The notes beneath the pieces are model-generated. The model searched no databases, was not told the DNA's origin, and worked only from the letters and a program-made list of their open reading frames with translations. Of a stretch of 14,688 bases of DNA, positions 1 to 6,806 are shown piece by piece. Source of the DNA: Oribacterium sp. (GTDB taxonomy: Bacteria > Bacillota_A > Clostridia > Lachnospirales > Lachnospiraceae); assembly GCA_017940955.1 (NCBI GenBank), contig JAGAXP010000059.1, forward strand, positions 1 through 14,688. Reading direction: 5' to 3'. The translations under genes were made by a program, and so were the position numbers. Position 1 is the first letter of the stretch. Every line of letters begins with the position of its first letter.

Positions 1-210
1 ATGCCTATAAGGTATGATGTGGCACATGAATTTCAGATCATTGCAGGGGAAGGTGAAAACCGTAAAGCTGTAGATATTGAAATCGGAGTATATAAGGATG
101 GCAGCTTCAGCACCGGAACAAACTGCACTACAGCGGACCGTATCACTTTCTTCGTGGACCTGGATAAAAACGGGGATTGGGAAGCAGTGGATTTCCTGAA
201 GCAGGATTGA
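1..210 (+). CDS. C-terminal part of an unidentified protein (probably 5' truncated by the window edge)
   Basis: An open frame runs from the first base to a TGA at 208-210, giving 69 residues. The ATG at position 1 has no visible upstream sequence, so it may be an internal methionine of a longer protein. The fragment is acidic, has no membrane segment, and ends in an Asp/Asn-rich stretch (VDLDKNGDWEAVDF) that resembles a calcium-binding or beta-sandwich loop. The lipoprotein gene begins 22 bases downstream with its own ribosome binding site, so the two are probably co-transcribed and may both act at the cell surface. I do not recognise the family. Confidence 0.5.
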   Translation: MPIRYDVAHEFQIIAGEGENRKAVDIEIGVYKDGSFSTGTNCTTADRITFFVDLDKNGDWEAVDFLKQD

Positions 211-232
211 TCATGGAAAGGAGGAAACTATC

Positions 233-2389
233 ATGAGACGATTTATTGCGGTTCTTATTTCTGTATCAATGTTTATGTCGGTGCTTTCGGGGTGTAAGGG
301 TAAAACAGATACTACGGACACGAAGGGTACCGAAGCGGTAAGTAAAGTTGATACAGGTGTAAAAAAGAACGAAGGAGCCGGCACAACCGAAGCAACAAAA
401 GCAGCGGAGGCGGTGCAGACAGTCGAGACGGCAACATTATCACCGGAAAATACCAGTGCAACCCTGGGGGACGGAATTACAGTGGATGTGGGTGATTTTG
501 TTCTGGACGGAGAAGAGAATCTGACTGTTGAGAAGCAGGAAGTTGAGGAGAATCAGGATGAGGGATATAAAATTGAGTCCTATGATTTCTCTATAGGTGA
601 TATGAAGGAGCTTGATGATTTCATCACCATCCGAATCCCCTATGATACAAGCTTTTGTGAGGCGGGACAGGATCCTGCCAGGTGCGTCGGTGCAAAATAT
701 AAAAATGAAGAGACCGGGGAATGGGAGGATGTGCTGTTCGAGGTTGATGAAGATGCAAAGGAGCTTGTGATATACACGGACCACCTGTCTGTTTACGGTG
801 CCTTTTATGTTGAAAATGAAGGTCGTCGCAATGCCTGTATAGCGGATGTACTAGGTTATTATTCATACATGGATAAGTCACAGACCATTGACTTTGCAAA
901 GCGGATAGCAGGAGATGATCCTTCTGTGATGAGGGAGATAATGAGACAGGGAGCAGAGGCAACCGGACTCTTTTTTGACTATGCAGACCAGCTTGATAAT
1001 GCAATAAATATTGTCTGCTCTGATGATATTCCCAATTGGCTGGATACAAGTATTCCGGAAACCAACCAGACCTTGTTTTCCGCCCTGGGATATATCAACA
1101 CATGCACAAATCTTCTGAAGATAAGCTTGAAGGATACAGTGGGCGGCGGCGCGGATAAGAGAGAGGTTCTTAATCTCATAAGAGATGTTGGAAGCAAGGT
1201 GACTACCTACTGGGCGAATGCATTAACAAAGGTAGGAACAGGCGCTTTATCCATCAGCATGGGTGGAGTTCTCGTTCTGGATAAAATGCTTACGGCTTTT
1301 GCGGAAGAGGCACAGGCAACAAAGCTTGAGGATATCGCTTATGTTTATCATCACTATAATGAAGGGTATTATGGTAAAAATCATAAGCCCATGACGCCGA
1401 AGGACTGGCGTGCCAAGGTTATTCAGGTTCTGGAAAGACATCCGGATGATCCTGAGATAGCGATGGCAGCCCTGGAGGCCGGGTTTAATGAATATGCCAG
1501 TCAGTTCTTCAAATTAAGCGGTGATGAAATGTATGATGTGGCAGCGGATACTCCCAATGTTACGGTCAGGAGGATTCCGAACTTCACCGAGGCGGAAAAA
1601 CAGCAGTTGATGGATGAGTATATAGTACACCTGAAAAACACGACCATGCCGGCGGTGCTCACCAGTGTAAGAAACTACATGATCAAAAAGATGGAACAGC
1701 AGCAGCTGGAGGCGGTTGAGAAGGTAAGAGAATACTATAATACAAAGATAACCATTAATATGACTGAAGAGATCAAGGAGGGGGAAGGTTCACAGTATAA
1801 AGGCTATAAGCTGAGAATGGCTCCTTTAAGCAATAAAGCTATCGAAAAAGACTGGGCCGGAATCTGGCCGGAGGGTGGCAAGCTTCGTTCCTCGGCAACT
1901 CTTCTTGGATTTACTATCGCGGGTTATCCTCATACACTTGAGTTTTTTAAACCTGATGCCGATATGAACACGGATCAGCCGGAACTTACGGTTCCGTTTG
2001 TTATAAGTATGCCGGAGATAAACATTACCTTCGGAGGCAAGGAAGCTTTGTCTGTTGAGTCATTTATGGGTGAATGGATCAATCAGGATGGTGAGCGTAT
2101 GATACTTATTCTGAACGGAGGCAATGTTATCGAAAAAGATCCGGATCTTTCCTGGTATGCGGGAGATGTTTGTGTGACAGAATATTCTGCAGAGGTTGAT
2201 GACCAGACTCTCGTGTTTAAGGGAATCACCACCTGGGTTACCGGTCCTGAAAATCTCTATACTACTGATGAGGCACGCCGCCTTGAGCTGGATGCTTCAA
2301 GCCTCAGTGATGAGTTAACTGCATTGGCGGTGCAGGATGGAATGGTTACGGAGATGACGAACGGAACGAACCACTATACGAGAAACTGA
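233..2389 (+). CDS. Large secreted lipoprotein of unknown function
   Basis: The product has 718 residues. The first 21 form a lipoprotein signal peptide: MRRF, a hydrophobic core, then the lipobox LSGC with Cys21 as the expected lipidation and anchoring site. A Thr/Glu/Lys-rich linker of roughly 50 residues follows, typical of Gram-positive lipoproteins. Next comes an acidic beta-rich region (about 65-200) containing TIRIPYD and YTDHLSVYGAFYV, then a mostly helical middle (about 200-520) and a C-terminal region (about 620-718) starting FMGEWINQDGERM that looks like a small beta-barrel or lipocalin-like fold. The ribosome binding site AAAGGAGG lies 7-8 bases before the ATG and fixes the start. 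No catalytic motif is visible. Surface location is well supported; function is unknown. Confidence 0.85.
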   Translation: MRRFIAVLISVSMFMSVLSGCKGKTDTTDTKGTEAVSKVDTGVKKNEGAGTTEATKAAEAVQTVETATLSPENTSATLGDGITVDVGDFVLDGEENLTVEKQEVEENQDEGYKIESYDFSIGDMKELDDFITIRIPYDTSFCEAGQDPARCVGAKYKNEETGEWEDVLFEVDEDAKELVIYTDHLSVYGAFYVENEGRRNACIADVLGYYSYMDKSQTIDFAKRIAGDDPSVMREIMRQGAEATGLFFDYADQLDNAINIVCSDDIPNWLDTSIPETNQTLFSALGYINTCTNLLKISLKDTVGGGADKREVLNLIRDVGSKVTTYWANALTKVGTGALSISMGGVLVLDKMLTAFAEEAQATKLEDIAYVYHHYNEGYYGKNHKPMTPKDWRAKVIQVLERHPDDPEIAMAALEAGFNEYASQFFKLSGDEMYDVAADTPNVTVRRIPNFTEAEKQQLMDEYIVHLKNTTMPAVLTSVRNYMIKKMEQQQLEAVEKVREYYNTKITINMTEEIKEGEGSQYKGYKLRMAPLSNKAIEKDWAGIWPEGGKLRSSATLLGFTIAGYPHTLEFFKPDADMNTDQPELTVPFVISMPEINITFGGKEALSVESFMGEWINQDGERMILILNGGNVIEKDPDLSWYAGDVCVTEYSAEVDDQTLVFKGITTWVTGPENLYTTDEARRLELDASSLSDELTALAVQDGMVTEMTNGTNHYTRN

Positions 2390-2421
2390 AAATAGAAAAT
2401 TAAAGAGGCGTTTTAATGATG

Positions 2422-2475
2422 ATCCCCCTTAAGTAGACAGGTTAGATTTGCAAAACTACTTAAGGGGGATTTTTA
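2422..2475 (+). terminator. Intrinsic terminator after the lipoprotein gene
   Basis: A perfect 15-bp stem (2422-2436 with 2456-2470, ATCCCCCTTAAGTAG and its complement) has a 19-nt loop and is followed at once by five T residues. It lies 33 bases after the lipoprotein stop. The opposite strand has no T run, so it should act on plus-strand transcripts. Confidence 0.8.
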
Positions 2476-2487
2476 GACTTTTATATC

Positions 2488-2527
2488 CACCGGGGAAGGT
2501 TCTCGCCGGCGAGAACCTTCCCCGGTG
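2488..2527. terminator. Perfect 40-bp palindrome between convergent genes, probable terminator of the pfp gene
   Basis: Positions 2488-2507 and 2508-2527 are exact reverse complements (CACCGGGGAAGGTTCTCGCC and its complement) with no spacer. It lies 13 bases beyond the stop of the minus-strand phosphofructokinase gene and just after the plus-strand terminator at 2422-2475. The plus side is followed by CTTTTCTTT and the minus side only by GATATAAAAG, so it may serve as a backstop for both directions. Confidence 0.6.
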
Positions 2528-2540
2528 CTTTTCTTTGGAT

Positions 2541-3776
2541 TTATGCCTCTTCTCCGATGTAGATATGCTGAGGGAGTCCTCCGACATAGATCGGAGTGAG
2601 CTCTGCCTGAATGAGAGGAAGAGCATAGTCGATGAATTCCTGCTTCATCTGGGTGTGGTCATCATTGACCCACTCAAGAGGAACCTTCTTTTCAAGATTT
2701 GCTACCTCAGAGATAGGATGAAGCTCTGTTGTGCACTGGTAAGGTGCATTGGAAATTCTCTTAAGGGCAACCATCTCGCCGGTATGTCCTTCAAAGGCCG
2801 CCTTAACTGCAGCACCGCCTACCTGATAAGCCTCAGTGATATCTGTACGGCTGGTAAGGTGTCCCGCGCAGCGCTGGAGTGTTGAAAGCTCGATACAGCG
2901 GGTCTTGGTGTCCATGGCTCTGGCAACGGTATTGGCAAGGAATCTGGCTGTTCCGGTTAATGCCTTGTGGCCGAAGGCATCTACTGCATGCACATCGTCT
3001 GAAAGCTCGCAGACATAGCGGCCGTCCTCAAGCTTAACGCCCTCAGAAACTGCGATGACAATGCTGCTCTTCTTTTCCTGCATTTTGCGAACCTTTTCAA
3101 CGAAACGGTCAACATTGAAAGGAACCTCAGGGAGACATATCATGTCAACGCCTTCACAGTCATTGTCCTTTGCAAGAGCTGCCGCAGCAGTGAGCCAGCC
3201 TGCATTTCTGCCCATGATCTCTACGATAGTCACATATTTTGTACCGTAAACAGTGGCGTCACGGATGATCTCCTTCATTACAACGCCGATGTACTTGGCG
3301 GCGGAACCGTAGCCGGGGGTGTGGTCTGTCACGGTGAGGTCATTGTCAATTGTCTTAGGCACTCCCACAAATCTGATATCGCTTCCGATCTTTTCGCCGT
3401 AGGCCGCCAGCTTGTTGATGGTGTCCATGGAATCATTTCCGCCGATGTAGAAGAAGTATCCGATATTCATATCATCGAGTTTTTTGAATATATCTTCATA
3501 CACGGCCTTTGCGCCTTCTGCATCCAGCTCCGGCAGCTTGTAACGGCAGCTTCCCAGATAGCTTGAGGGTGTGCGCTTCAAAAGCTCTATATCCATTTTC
3601 TTTTTGAAAACTGCAGTCATGTCAATGTATCTGCCCTCCAGGAATCCCTGGATACCATTGCACATACCATACACATGCTCTGCGCCGCGATTCTTTGCAG
3701 CCTCAAAAACACCTGCCAGTGATGAATTGATTACTGAGGTAGGACCTCCAGATTGTCCGACAATTGCGTTCTTCAT
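2541..3776 (-). CDS. pfp: Pyrophosphate-dependent 6-phosphofructokinase
   Basis: A 411-residue cytoplasmic glycolytic enzyme that interconverts fructose 6-phosphate and fructose 1,6-bisphosphate. Family signatures are clear: the N-terminal phosphate-donor loop VGQSGGPT (residues 6-13), GGNDS (112-116), PKTIDND (140-146, with Asp144 as the catalytic base by analogy with E. coli Asp127) and MGRNAGW (188-194). In the established rule for this family, Asp in place of Gly in GGDGS (here Asp115) together with Lys in PKTIDND (Lys141) marks PPi rather than ATP as phosphoryl donor. An in-frame ATG lies 8 codons upstream, but AAAGGAG sits 4-5 bases before the codon at 3774-3776, so that start is preferred. 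It is monocistronic, with a cre box within its promoter. Confidence 0.93.
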   Translation of the reverse strand: MKNAIVGQSGGPTSVINSSLAGVFEAAKNRGAEHVYGMCNGIQGFLEGRYIDMTAVFKKKMDIELLKRTPSSYLGSCRYKLPELDAEGAKAVYEDIFKKLDDMNIGYFFYIGGNDSMDTINKLAAYGEKIGSDIRFVGVPKTIDNDLTVTDHTPGYGSAAKYIGVVMKEIIRDATVYGTKYVTIVEIMGRNAGWLTAAAALAKDNDCEGVDMICLPEVPFNVDRFVEKVRKMQEKKSSIVIAVSEGVKLEDGRYVCELSDDVHAVDAFGHKALTGTARFLANTVARAMDTKTRCIELSTLQRCAGHLTSRTDITEAYQVGGAAVKAAFEGHTGEMVALKRISNAPYQCTTELHPISEVANLEKKVPLEWVNDDHTQMKQEFIDYALPLIQAELTPIYVGGLPQHIYIGEEA

Positions 3777-3823
3777 ACTTCTCCTTTGATAAAAATGCAA
3801 AAATTGTATTACGTTCTATTATT

Positions 3824-3851
3824 ATGATAGCGCTTACATTTTATTTGTCCA
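3824..3851 (-). promoter_or_regulatory. Sigma-A type promoter of pfp
   Basis: On the minus strand TGGACA (3846-3851) and TATCAT (3824-3829) are separated by 16 bases; each matches the consensus at five of six positions. The predicted transcript start is about 40 bases upstream of the pfp start codon. The spacer is largely filled by the cre box. Confidence 0.55.
3825..3838 (-). promoter_or_regulatory. CcpA catabolite-responsive element (cre) inside the pfp promoter
   Basis: On the minus strand the sequence is TGTAAGCGCTATCA, which fits the classical Gram-positive consensus TGWAARCGYTWNCW at every position. It overlaps the -10 hexamer and fills most of the spacer. Binding there by CcpA normally blocks RNA polymerase, so sugar-dependent control, most likely repression, is inferred. 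Confidence 0.7.
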
Positions 3852-3888
3852 CAGTTATTTTTTATATATTTAAAATAAATTTCTAGTG

Positions 3889-3894
3889 TATAAT
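3889..3894 (+). promoter_or_regulatory. -10 element for the NlpC/P60 gene
   Basis: TATAAT follows a TG dinucleotide in AGTGTATAATG. No good -35 hexamer lies at 16-18 bases; that region is A/T-rich. Transcription from here would give a 5' leader of about 120 nt before the gene at 4022. It diverges from the pfp promoter about 40 bases away. Confidence 0.5.
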
Positions 3895-3904
3895 GATGAA
3901 GAAA

Positions 3905-4003
3905 ATCTGCGTCGGGAACCTTTTTCACGGCGCAATCGGCATGGTTTTGGGGAGTGAACCGGTCTGCATTTACATGTCTGATAAAGTTGAGAAAAAATGC
4001 GTT
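3905..4003 (+). promoter_or_regulatory. Structured leader, candidate c-di-AMP (ydaO/yuaA-type) riboswitch
   Basis: The leader contains GGGAACC, a T-rich spacer, GGCGCAATCGGCA, then GGAGTGAACCGG, then GTCTGATAAAGTTGAG, ending near the ribosome binding site AGAGGGG. This order resembles ydaO aptamers as I recall them (GGAACC, U-run, GGNNNAAUC, then GUCAGCUAAC near the 3' end), but the 3' box is poorly conserved here. Local stems are visible: GGTT/AACC (3943-3946 with 3957-3960) and GCATTT/AAATGC (3966-3971 with 3995-4000). Riboswitches of this class commonly control cell-wall peptidases of the NlpC/P60 type, which is what follows. A degenerate member or another leader is possible. Confidence 0.4.
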
Positions 4004-4021
4004 TAAAGAGGGGATTATCTA

Positions 4022-5473
4022 ATGAAGAAAGCATTGGCACTTAAATATAAAAAGCTTATAAAAGCCGGGCGGAGGTATGCTCTGACCGGAGCGGCTGCGC
4101 TATGCCTGTTCACGGCAGCGGATATGGCGGGGATAAAAGCCTACGCCGGTGTAACCTACATGCCGGATGTTACGAAGGAGATGAATACTCCGGAATTCTG
4201 GCTTTCATTTTCCCCGTATGATGCAGACACGGTTCAGGCGGACAGAGGTAAGATAGAGCAGATCAACCTGGACAACCTCATGAACGAGAAAACAAATATG
4301 AACGATCTTCAGCATTATACCGAAAGTATCGATGGAGTGAAGTTCAATGAACAGGTTCTGGCAGGTGCCAGAGAGGATCTGAAGTCCTATCAAAACAAGG
4401 GCTATTTCGATCAGTACGGAAACAAGTTAAGCGACATTCTGATCGAAAACATTGCTCAGAATACTCAGAACAGGTCTGCGTCACAGCTTCAGGGACCCAC
4501 ATATGCCATAGTGGTGAAGAGAACCACGCTGAATGCATTCCCCACGGATACCATCATCACCGATGAGCTTGGGGATGTGAATTTCGACTACAATGTGCTT
4601 TCAAGTGTGAGGGTGAACGAGCCACTGGTGATCAAATCCGTCTCCGCCGACGGTCTGTGGTACTATGCGGAATCGCTGAACTGCAGCGGCTGGGTTAATG
4701 CTTATGACGTGGCCATTTGCAGCTCCAAGGCCCAGTGGGAAAGCGCCTGGGTGATCCCGGAGGACAGGGTTCTGGTGGTGACCGGCAGTAAGATAATACT
4801 TGCCGAGTCCAATACCAATCCCGAAAGCTCAAATCTCCTTCTTACGGTGGGAACACTTCTGGAGGAGGCACCGGCCGGATCCTACGGTGCGAGGGTTACA
4901 AACCGTTCACCCATTGGCAACTATGTTGTTTATATTCCGGTGAGAAACGGGGACGGAAGCTACAGAAAAGAGCTTGCCCTTATAAACGGCAATGTGGAGG
5001 TCAGCGAGGGGTATCTTCCGCTCACAAAGAGGAATATCCTGACAGTTGCTTTCCGGATGCTGGGTGACGCTTATGGATGGGGAGGAATGCTTTCCTCCAA
5101 CGACTGTTCCGGTTATGTAGGTGATGTTTACCGCTGCTTTGGACTGAAGCTTCCCAGAAACACCACCTGGCAGGCAGCTTCCCATAGCTTCAGCTATGAT
5201 GTTTCGGAATGCACAGACGAGCAGAAGATGGCGTTGCTGAATACCATGCCTATCGGAAGTGTGCTGTTCTTTAAGGGGCATGAGATGATGTATCTCGGAA
5301 CAGTAAACGGAAAGTACTATGTTGTCAGTTCTGTAAGCTCCATGGCCTACTATGCAGGCCCCGGGGTTATGAGAACAAGATCTGTTATGATCAATACTTT
5401 GGATATCAGAAGAGCAAACGGAACCACCTGGCTCAGTAATCTGTATAAGCTTCAGGTGCCGTATATGATGTAA
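4022..5473 (+). CDS. Secreted SH3-domain NlpC/P60 peptidoglycan endopeptidase
   Basis: The product has 483 residues. The first 42 form a long signal peptide (charged start, hydrophobic core, cleavage expected after AYA at 40-42). The arrangement matches the gamma-D-glutamyl-diamino acid endopeptidase type: an N-terminal stabilising region (about 50-130, starting TPEFWLSFSPYDA), a first SH3 domain (about 155-240, with LNAFPT, GLWYYAES and GWVNAYDVAI), a second SH3 domain (about 245-330) and the C40 peptidase (about 340-483). The catalytic Cys362 lies in NDCSG and His420 in KGHEMMYLG. The position where the third polar residue (often His) is expected appears to be Ser436 in YYVVSS. AGAGGGG 8 bases before the ATG supports the start. 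Its likely role is cleavage of stem peptides during wall turnover. Confidence 0.87.
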   Translation: MKKALALKYKKLIKAGRRYALTGAAALCLFTAADMAGIKAYAGVTYMPDVTKEMNTPEFWLSFSPYDADTVQADRGKIEQINLDNLMNEKTNMNDLQHYTESIDGVKFNEQVLAGAREDLKSYQNKGYFDQYGNKLSDILIENIAQNTQNRSASQLQGPTYAIVVKRTTLNAFPTDTIITDELGDVNFDYNVLSSVRVNEPLVIKSVSADGLWYYAESLNCSGWVNAYDVAICSSKAQWESAWVIPEDRVLVVTGSKIILAESNTNPESSNLLLTVGTLLEEAPAGSYGARVTNRSPIGNYVVYIPVRNGDGSYRKELALINGNVEVSEGYLPLTKRNILTVAFRMLGDAYGWGGMLSSNDCSGYVGDVYRCFGLKLPRNTTWQAASHSFSYDVSECTDEQKMALLNTMPIGSVLFFKGHEMMYLGTVNGKYYVVSSVSSMAYYAGPGVMRTRSVMINTLDIRRANGTTWLSNLYKLQVPYMM

Positions 5474-5487
5474 AAGAATCAACTTTA

Positions 5488-5537
5488 GAAGGTCCTGTGG
5501 CTGCACTGGAAGGTGTTGCTGCAGGATCTTCTTTTTT
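5488..5537 (+). terminator. Intrinsic terminator of the NlpC/P60 gene
   Basis: GAAGGTCCTG (5488-5497) pairs with CAGGATCTTC (5522-5531) over 10 bp including one G-U pair, followed directly by six T residues. It begins 15 bases after the stop codon at 5471-5473. Confidence 0.8.
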
Positions 5538-5951
5538 CTGCCGGGACGCTTATTGCCAGTGAGAACCATCCCCTGGTGGATATGGCGGCAGAATTGGATC
5601 ATTTTGACTTTTTGGGAGTTATCCGCCGGATTCCTTTGGCTTGTTGCGGGTAATGCCTGAAATAGCCAAAAGTAATAATTTTGAAATTTATAATGCAGGT
5701 GGGCAGGATAAGGACGGTAAAATACAGGTGAAAAAATCATTTTTTGGAATGATTTTATTAAATTTTTATACTTTAAGCATATAAATACGTATAAAAACCC
5801 TTAAAAAACGAAGAATTTTAGAAAAATTTTTCGTTTTTTGCAGAATTACGTAATTTCAAGGGGTTTTATTATTTAATTTATTGTGAAGAACGCTAAATAA
5901 AAATTATTACACTTTTCTGCAAAATAAGATGATATATGATGGATAATTGTG
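5538..5951. other. Gene-free AT-rich stretch with nested inverted repeats
   Basis: No convincing gene is visible. The first 120 bases are richer in GC and hold a short open frame without a start. From 5730 onward the sequence is strongly AT-rich and has several dyads: AAAATCATT (5733-5741) with its complement at 5748-5756; AAAAAACGAA (5803-5812) with TTCGTTTTTT (5830-5839); an outer AAAACCCTT (5794-5802) opposite AAGGGGTTTT (5858-5867); and the 12-bp palindrome AATTACGTAATT (5844-5855). The nested pair at 5794-5867 could form a cruciform or act as a weak terminator. Confidence 0.5.
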
Positions 5952-5983
5952 TATAATTACTACTAAATAATTACATTGTAATT
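5952..5983 (+). promoter_or_regulatory. -10 box and adjacent dyad upstream of the FtsL-like gene
   Basis: TATAAT occupies 5952-5957 after TTGTG; no clear -35 hexamer is seen. The transcript start would fall near 5964. Just downstream is a perfect dyad, AATTACA (5969-5975) and TGTAATT (5977-5983) around one central T, placed where a repressor could block initiation. The regulator is not known. Confidence 0.4.
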
Positions 5984-6013
5984 AATTCGTGGGATAAAAA
6001 AGAAATGGGAATC

Positions 6014-6060
6014 GCATAATTCTGATATATAAAAAATATTTCCGGAAGTCAGAATTATGC
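6014..6060 (+). promoter_or_regulatory. Leader hairpin immediately before the ribosome binding site of the FtsL-like gene
   Basis: GCATAATTCTGA (6014-6025) and its exact complement (6049-6060) form a 12-bp stem with a 23-nt loop. The ribosome binding site AAGGGGAG starts at the next base (6061), so the helix abuts but does not mask it. No T run follows. A role in translation or transcript stability is possible. Confidence 0.5.
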
Positions 6061-6075
6061 AAGGGGAGCAGAAAA

Positions 6076-6666
6076 GTGAAACAATATGAGGTTAAGGGCA
6101 ACACAGTACGCTCTTTTGAAGTAGAAGATCGTGAAGCTTCAAAGAGTACTGTAGTTATCCAGCAGAGGGGAAGAAGAAACCAGCTTCATCTGTATCGTAC
6201 GGAAAACGGTCAGATAAAGATGGAATATGACATTGACAAGAGCATAATCAAACCCGCATTGAGATGCATTCCGGATGCTATCATTGACAGGATTTGTTAC
6301 GCAGCGCTCATCATTTCACTTTTGTTTATTTTTGGCACCTGCTATCAATGCGTAGAGGTGGATACATCAGTTGCCACAAGACTGGAGAGCATTGATCGTA
6401 AGCGTAATGAATTAAACGAACTGAAATTGGCGAATGAAGCAGTTAAGTCAGCGATTGACAGTGCTGTTAATCCGGATCTTATCTATCGTGAGGCTACAGA
6501 GGTTTACGGAATGGTTCTTCCGACGGATTCTGAGATTATTACTTTTGAAAAGGAAAGCAGTAATAAGGGATACGTAAGAACCTATGATACTATTCCCGCA
6601 GGTTACGAGAAGATCGAAAGTCCGGTAATTGTTCTGGCTAATGAACTGGCAAAGCTGATTGGATGA
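6076..6666 (+). CDS. FtsL/DivIC-like bitopic membrane protein
   Basis: The product has 196 residues, starting at GTG with AAGGGGAG 7 bases upstream. A basic/acidic cytoplasmic part (about 1-70) precedes one membrane segment (about 74-92, CYAALIISLLFIFGTCYQC). A short coiled coil follows (about 97-128, rich in Leu, Glu, Lys and Asn), then NPDLIYREATEVYGMVLPT (132-150), which matches the pattern after the coil in FtsL and DivIC-type septum proteins (a helix ending in GM, then a beta strand). The long cytoplasmic N-terminus and the tail after residue 158 are larger than in minimal FtsL. Such proteins bridge the FtsQ and FtsW/FtsI complexes in the division septum. No mraW or pbp gene is adjacent, which leaves the assignment as family-level. 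Confidence 0.6.
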   Translation: MKQYEVKGNTVRSFEVEDREASKSTVVIQQRGRRNQLHLYRTENGQIKMEYDIDKSIIKPALRCIPDAIIDRICYAALIISLLFIFGTCYQCVEVDTSVATRLESIDRKRNELNELKLANEAVKSAIDSAVNPDLIYREATEVYGMVLPTDSEIITFEKESSNKGYVRTYDTIPAGYEKIESPVIVLANELAKLIG

Positions 6667-6688
6667 TAAAAGGATTTGTGAAAACCAT

Positions 6689-6733
6689 AAGCACATTGGG
6701 GAGGATGGAACTATCCGAACCGATGTGCTTTTT
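6689..6733 (+). terminator. Intrinsic terminator of the FtsL-like gene
   Basis: AAGCACAT (6689-6696) pairs with ATGTGCTT (6723-6730), with an inner GGAT/ATCC pair near the tip, followed by a short T run through 6733. It starts 22 bases after the stop codon and separates this gene from the RNA transcription unit downstream. Confidence 0.7.
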
Positions 6734-6771
6734 GGTTGCTGAAAATAAAAATAATTTCCATAAAATAAAAC

Positions 6772-6800
6772 TTTACAAAATACGTTTTCGGTGTTAAAGT
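6772..6800 (+). promoter_or_regulatory. Promoter of the non-coding RNA unit
   Basis: TTTACA (6772-6777, five of six consensus bases) and TAAAGT (6795-6800, four of six) are separated by exactly 17 bases. TG one base before the -10 gives an extended -10 element. The predicted start is near 6807. No ribosome binding site with a long reading frame follows, so the promoter appears dedicated to the RNA. Confidence 0.6.
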
Positions 6801-6806
6801 AAGGAC

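Noticed and set aside
624..1049. Minus-strand open frame within the lipoprotein gene
   Set aside because: The translation is low-complexity His/Gln/Ser/Pro-rich text, typical of a shadow frame.
5543..5659. Open stretch downstream of the peptidase gene that reads like protein (ending in IRRIPLACCG)
   Set aside because: It has no start codon or ribosome binding site and overlaps the terminator region; it may be a gene remnant, but the evidence is too thin for a pseudogene call.
4907..5740. 277-codon minus-strand open frame
   Set aside because: Most of it is antisense to the NlpC/P60 gene, its product lacks any domain pattern, and it has no ribosome binding site.
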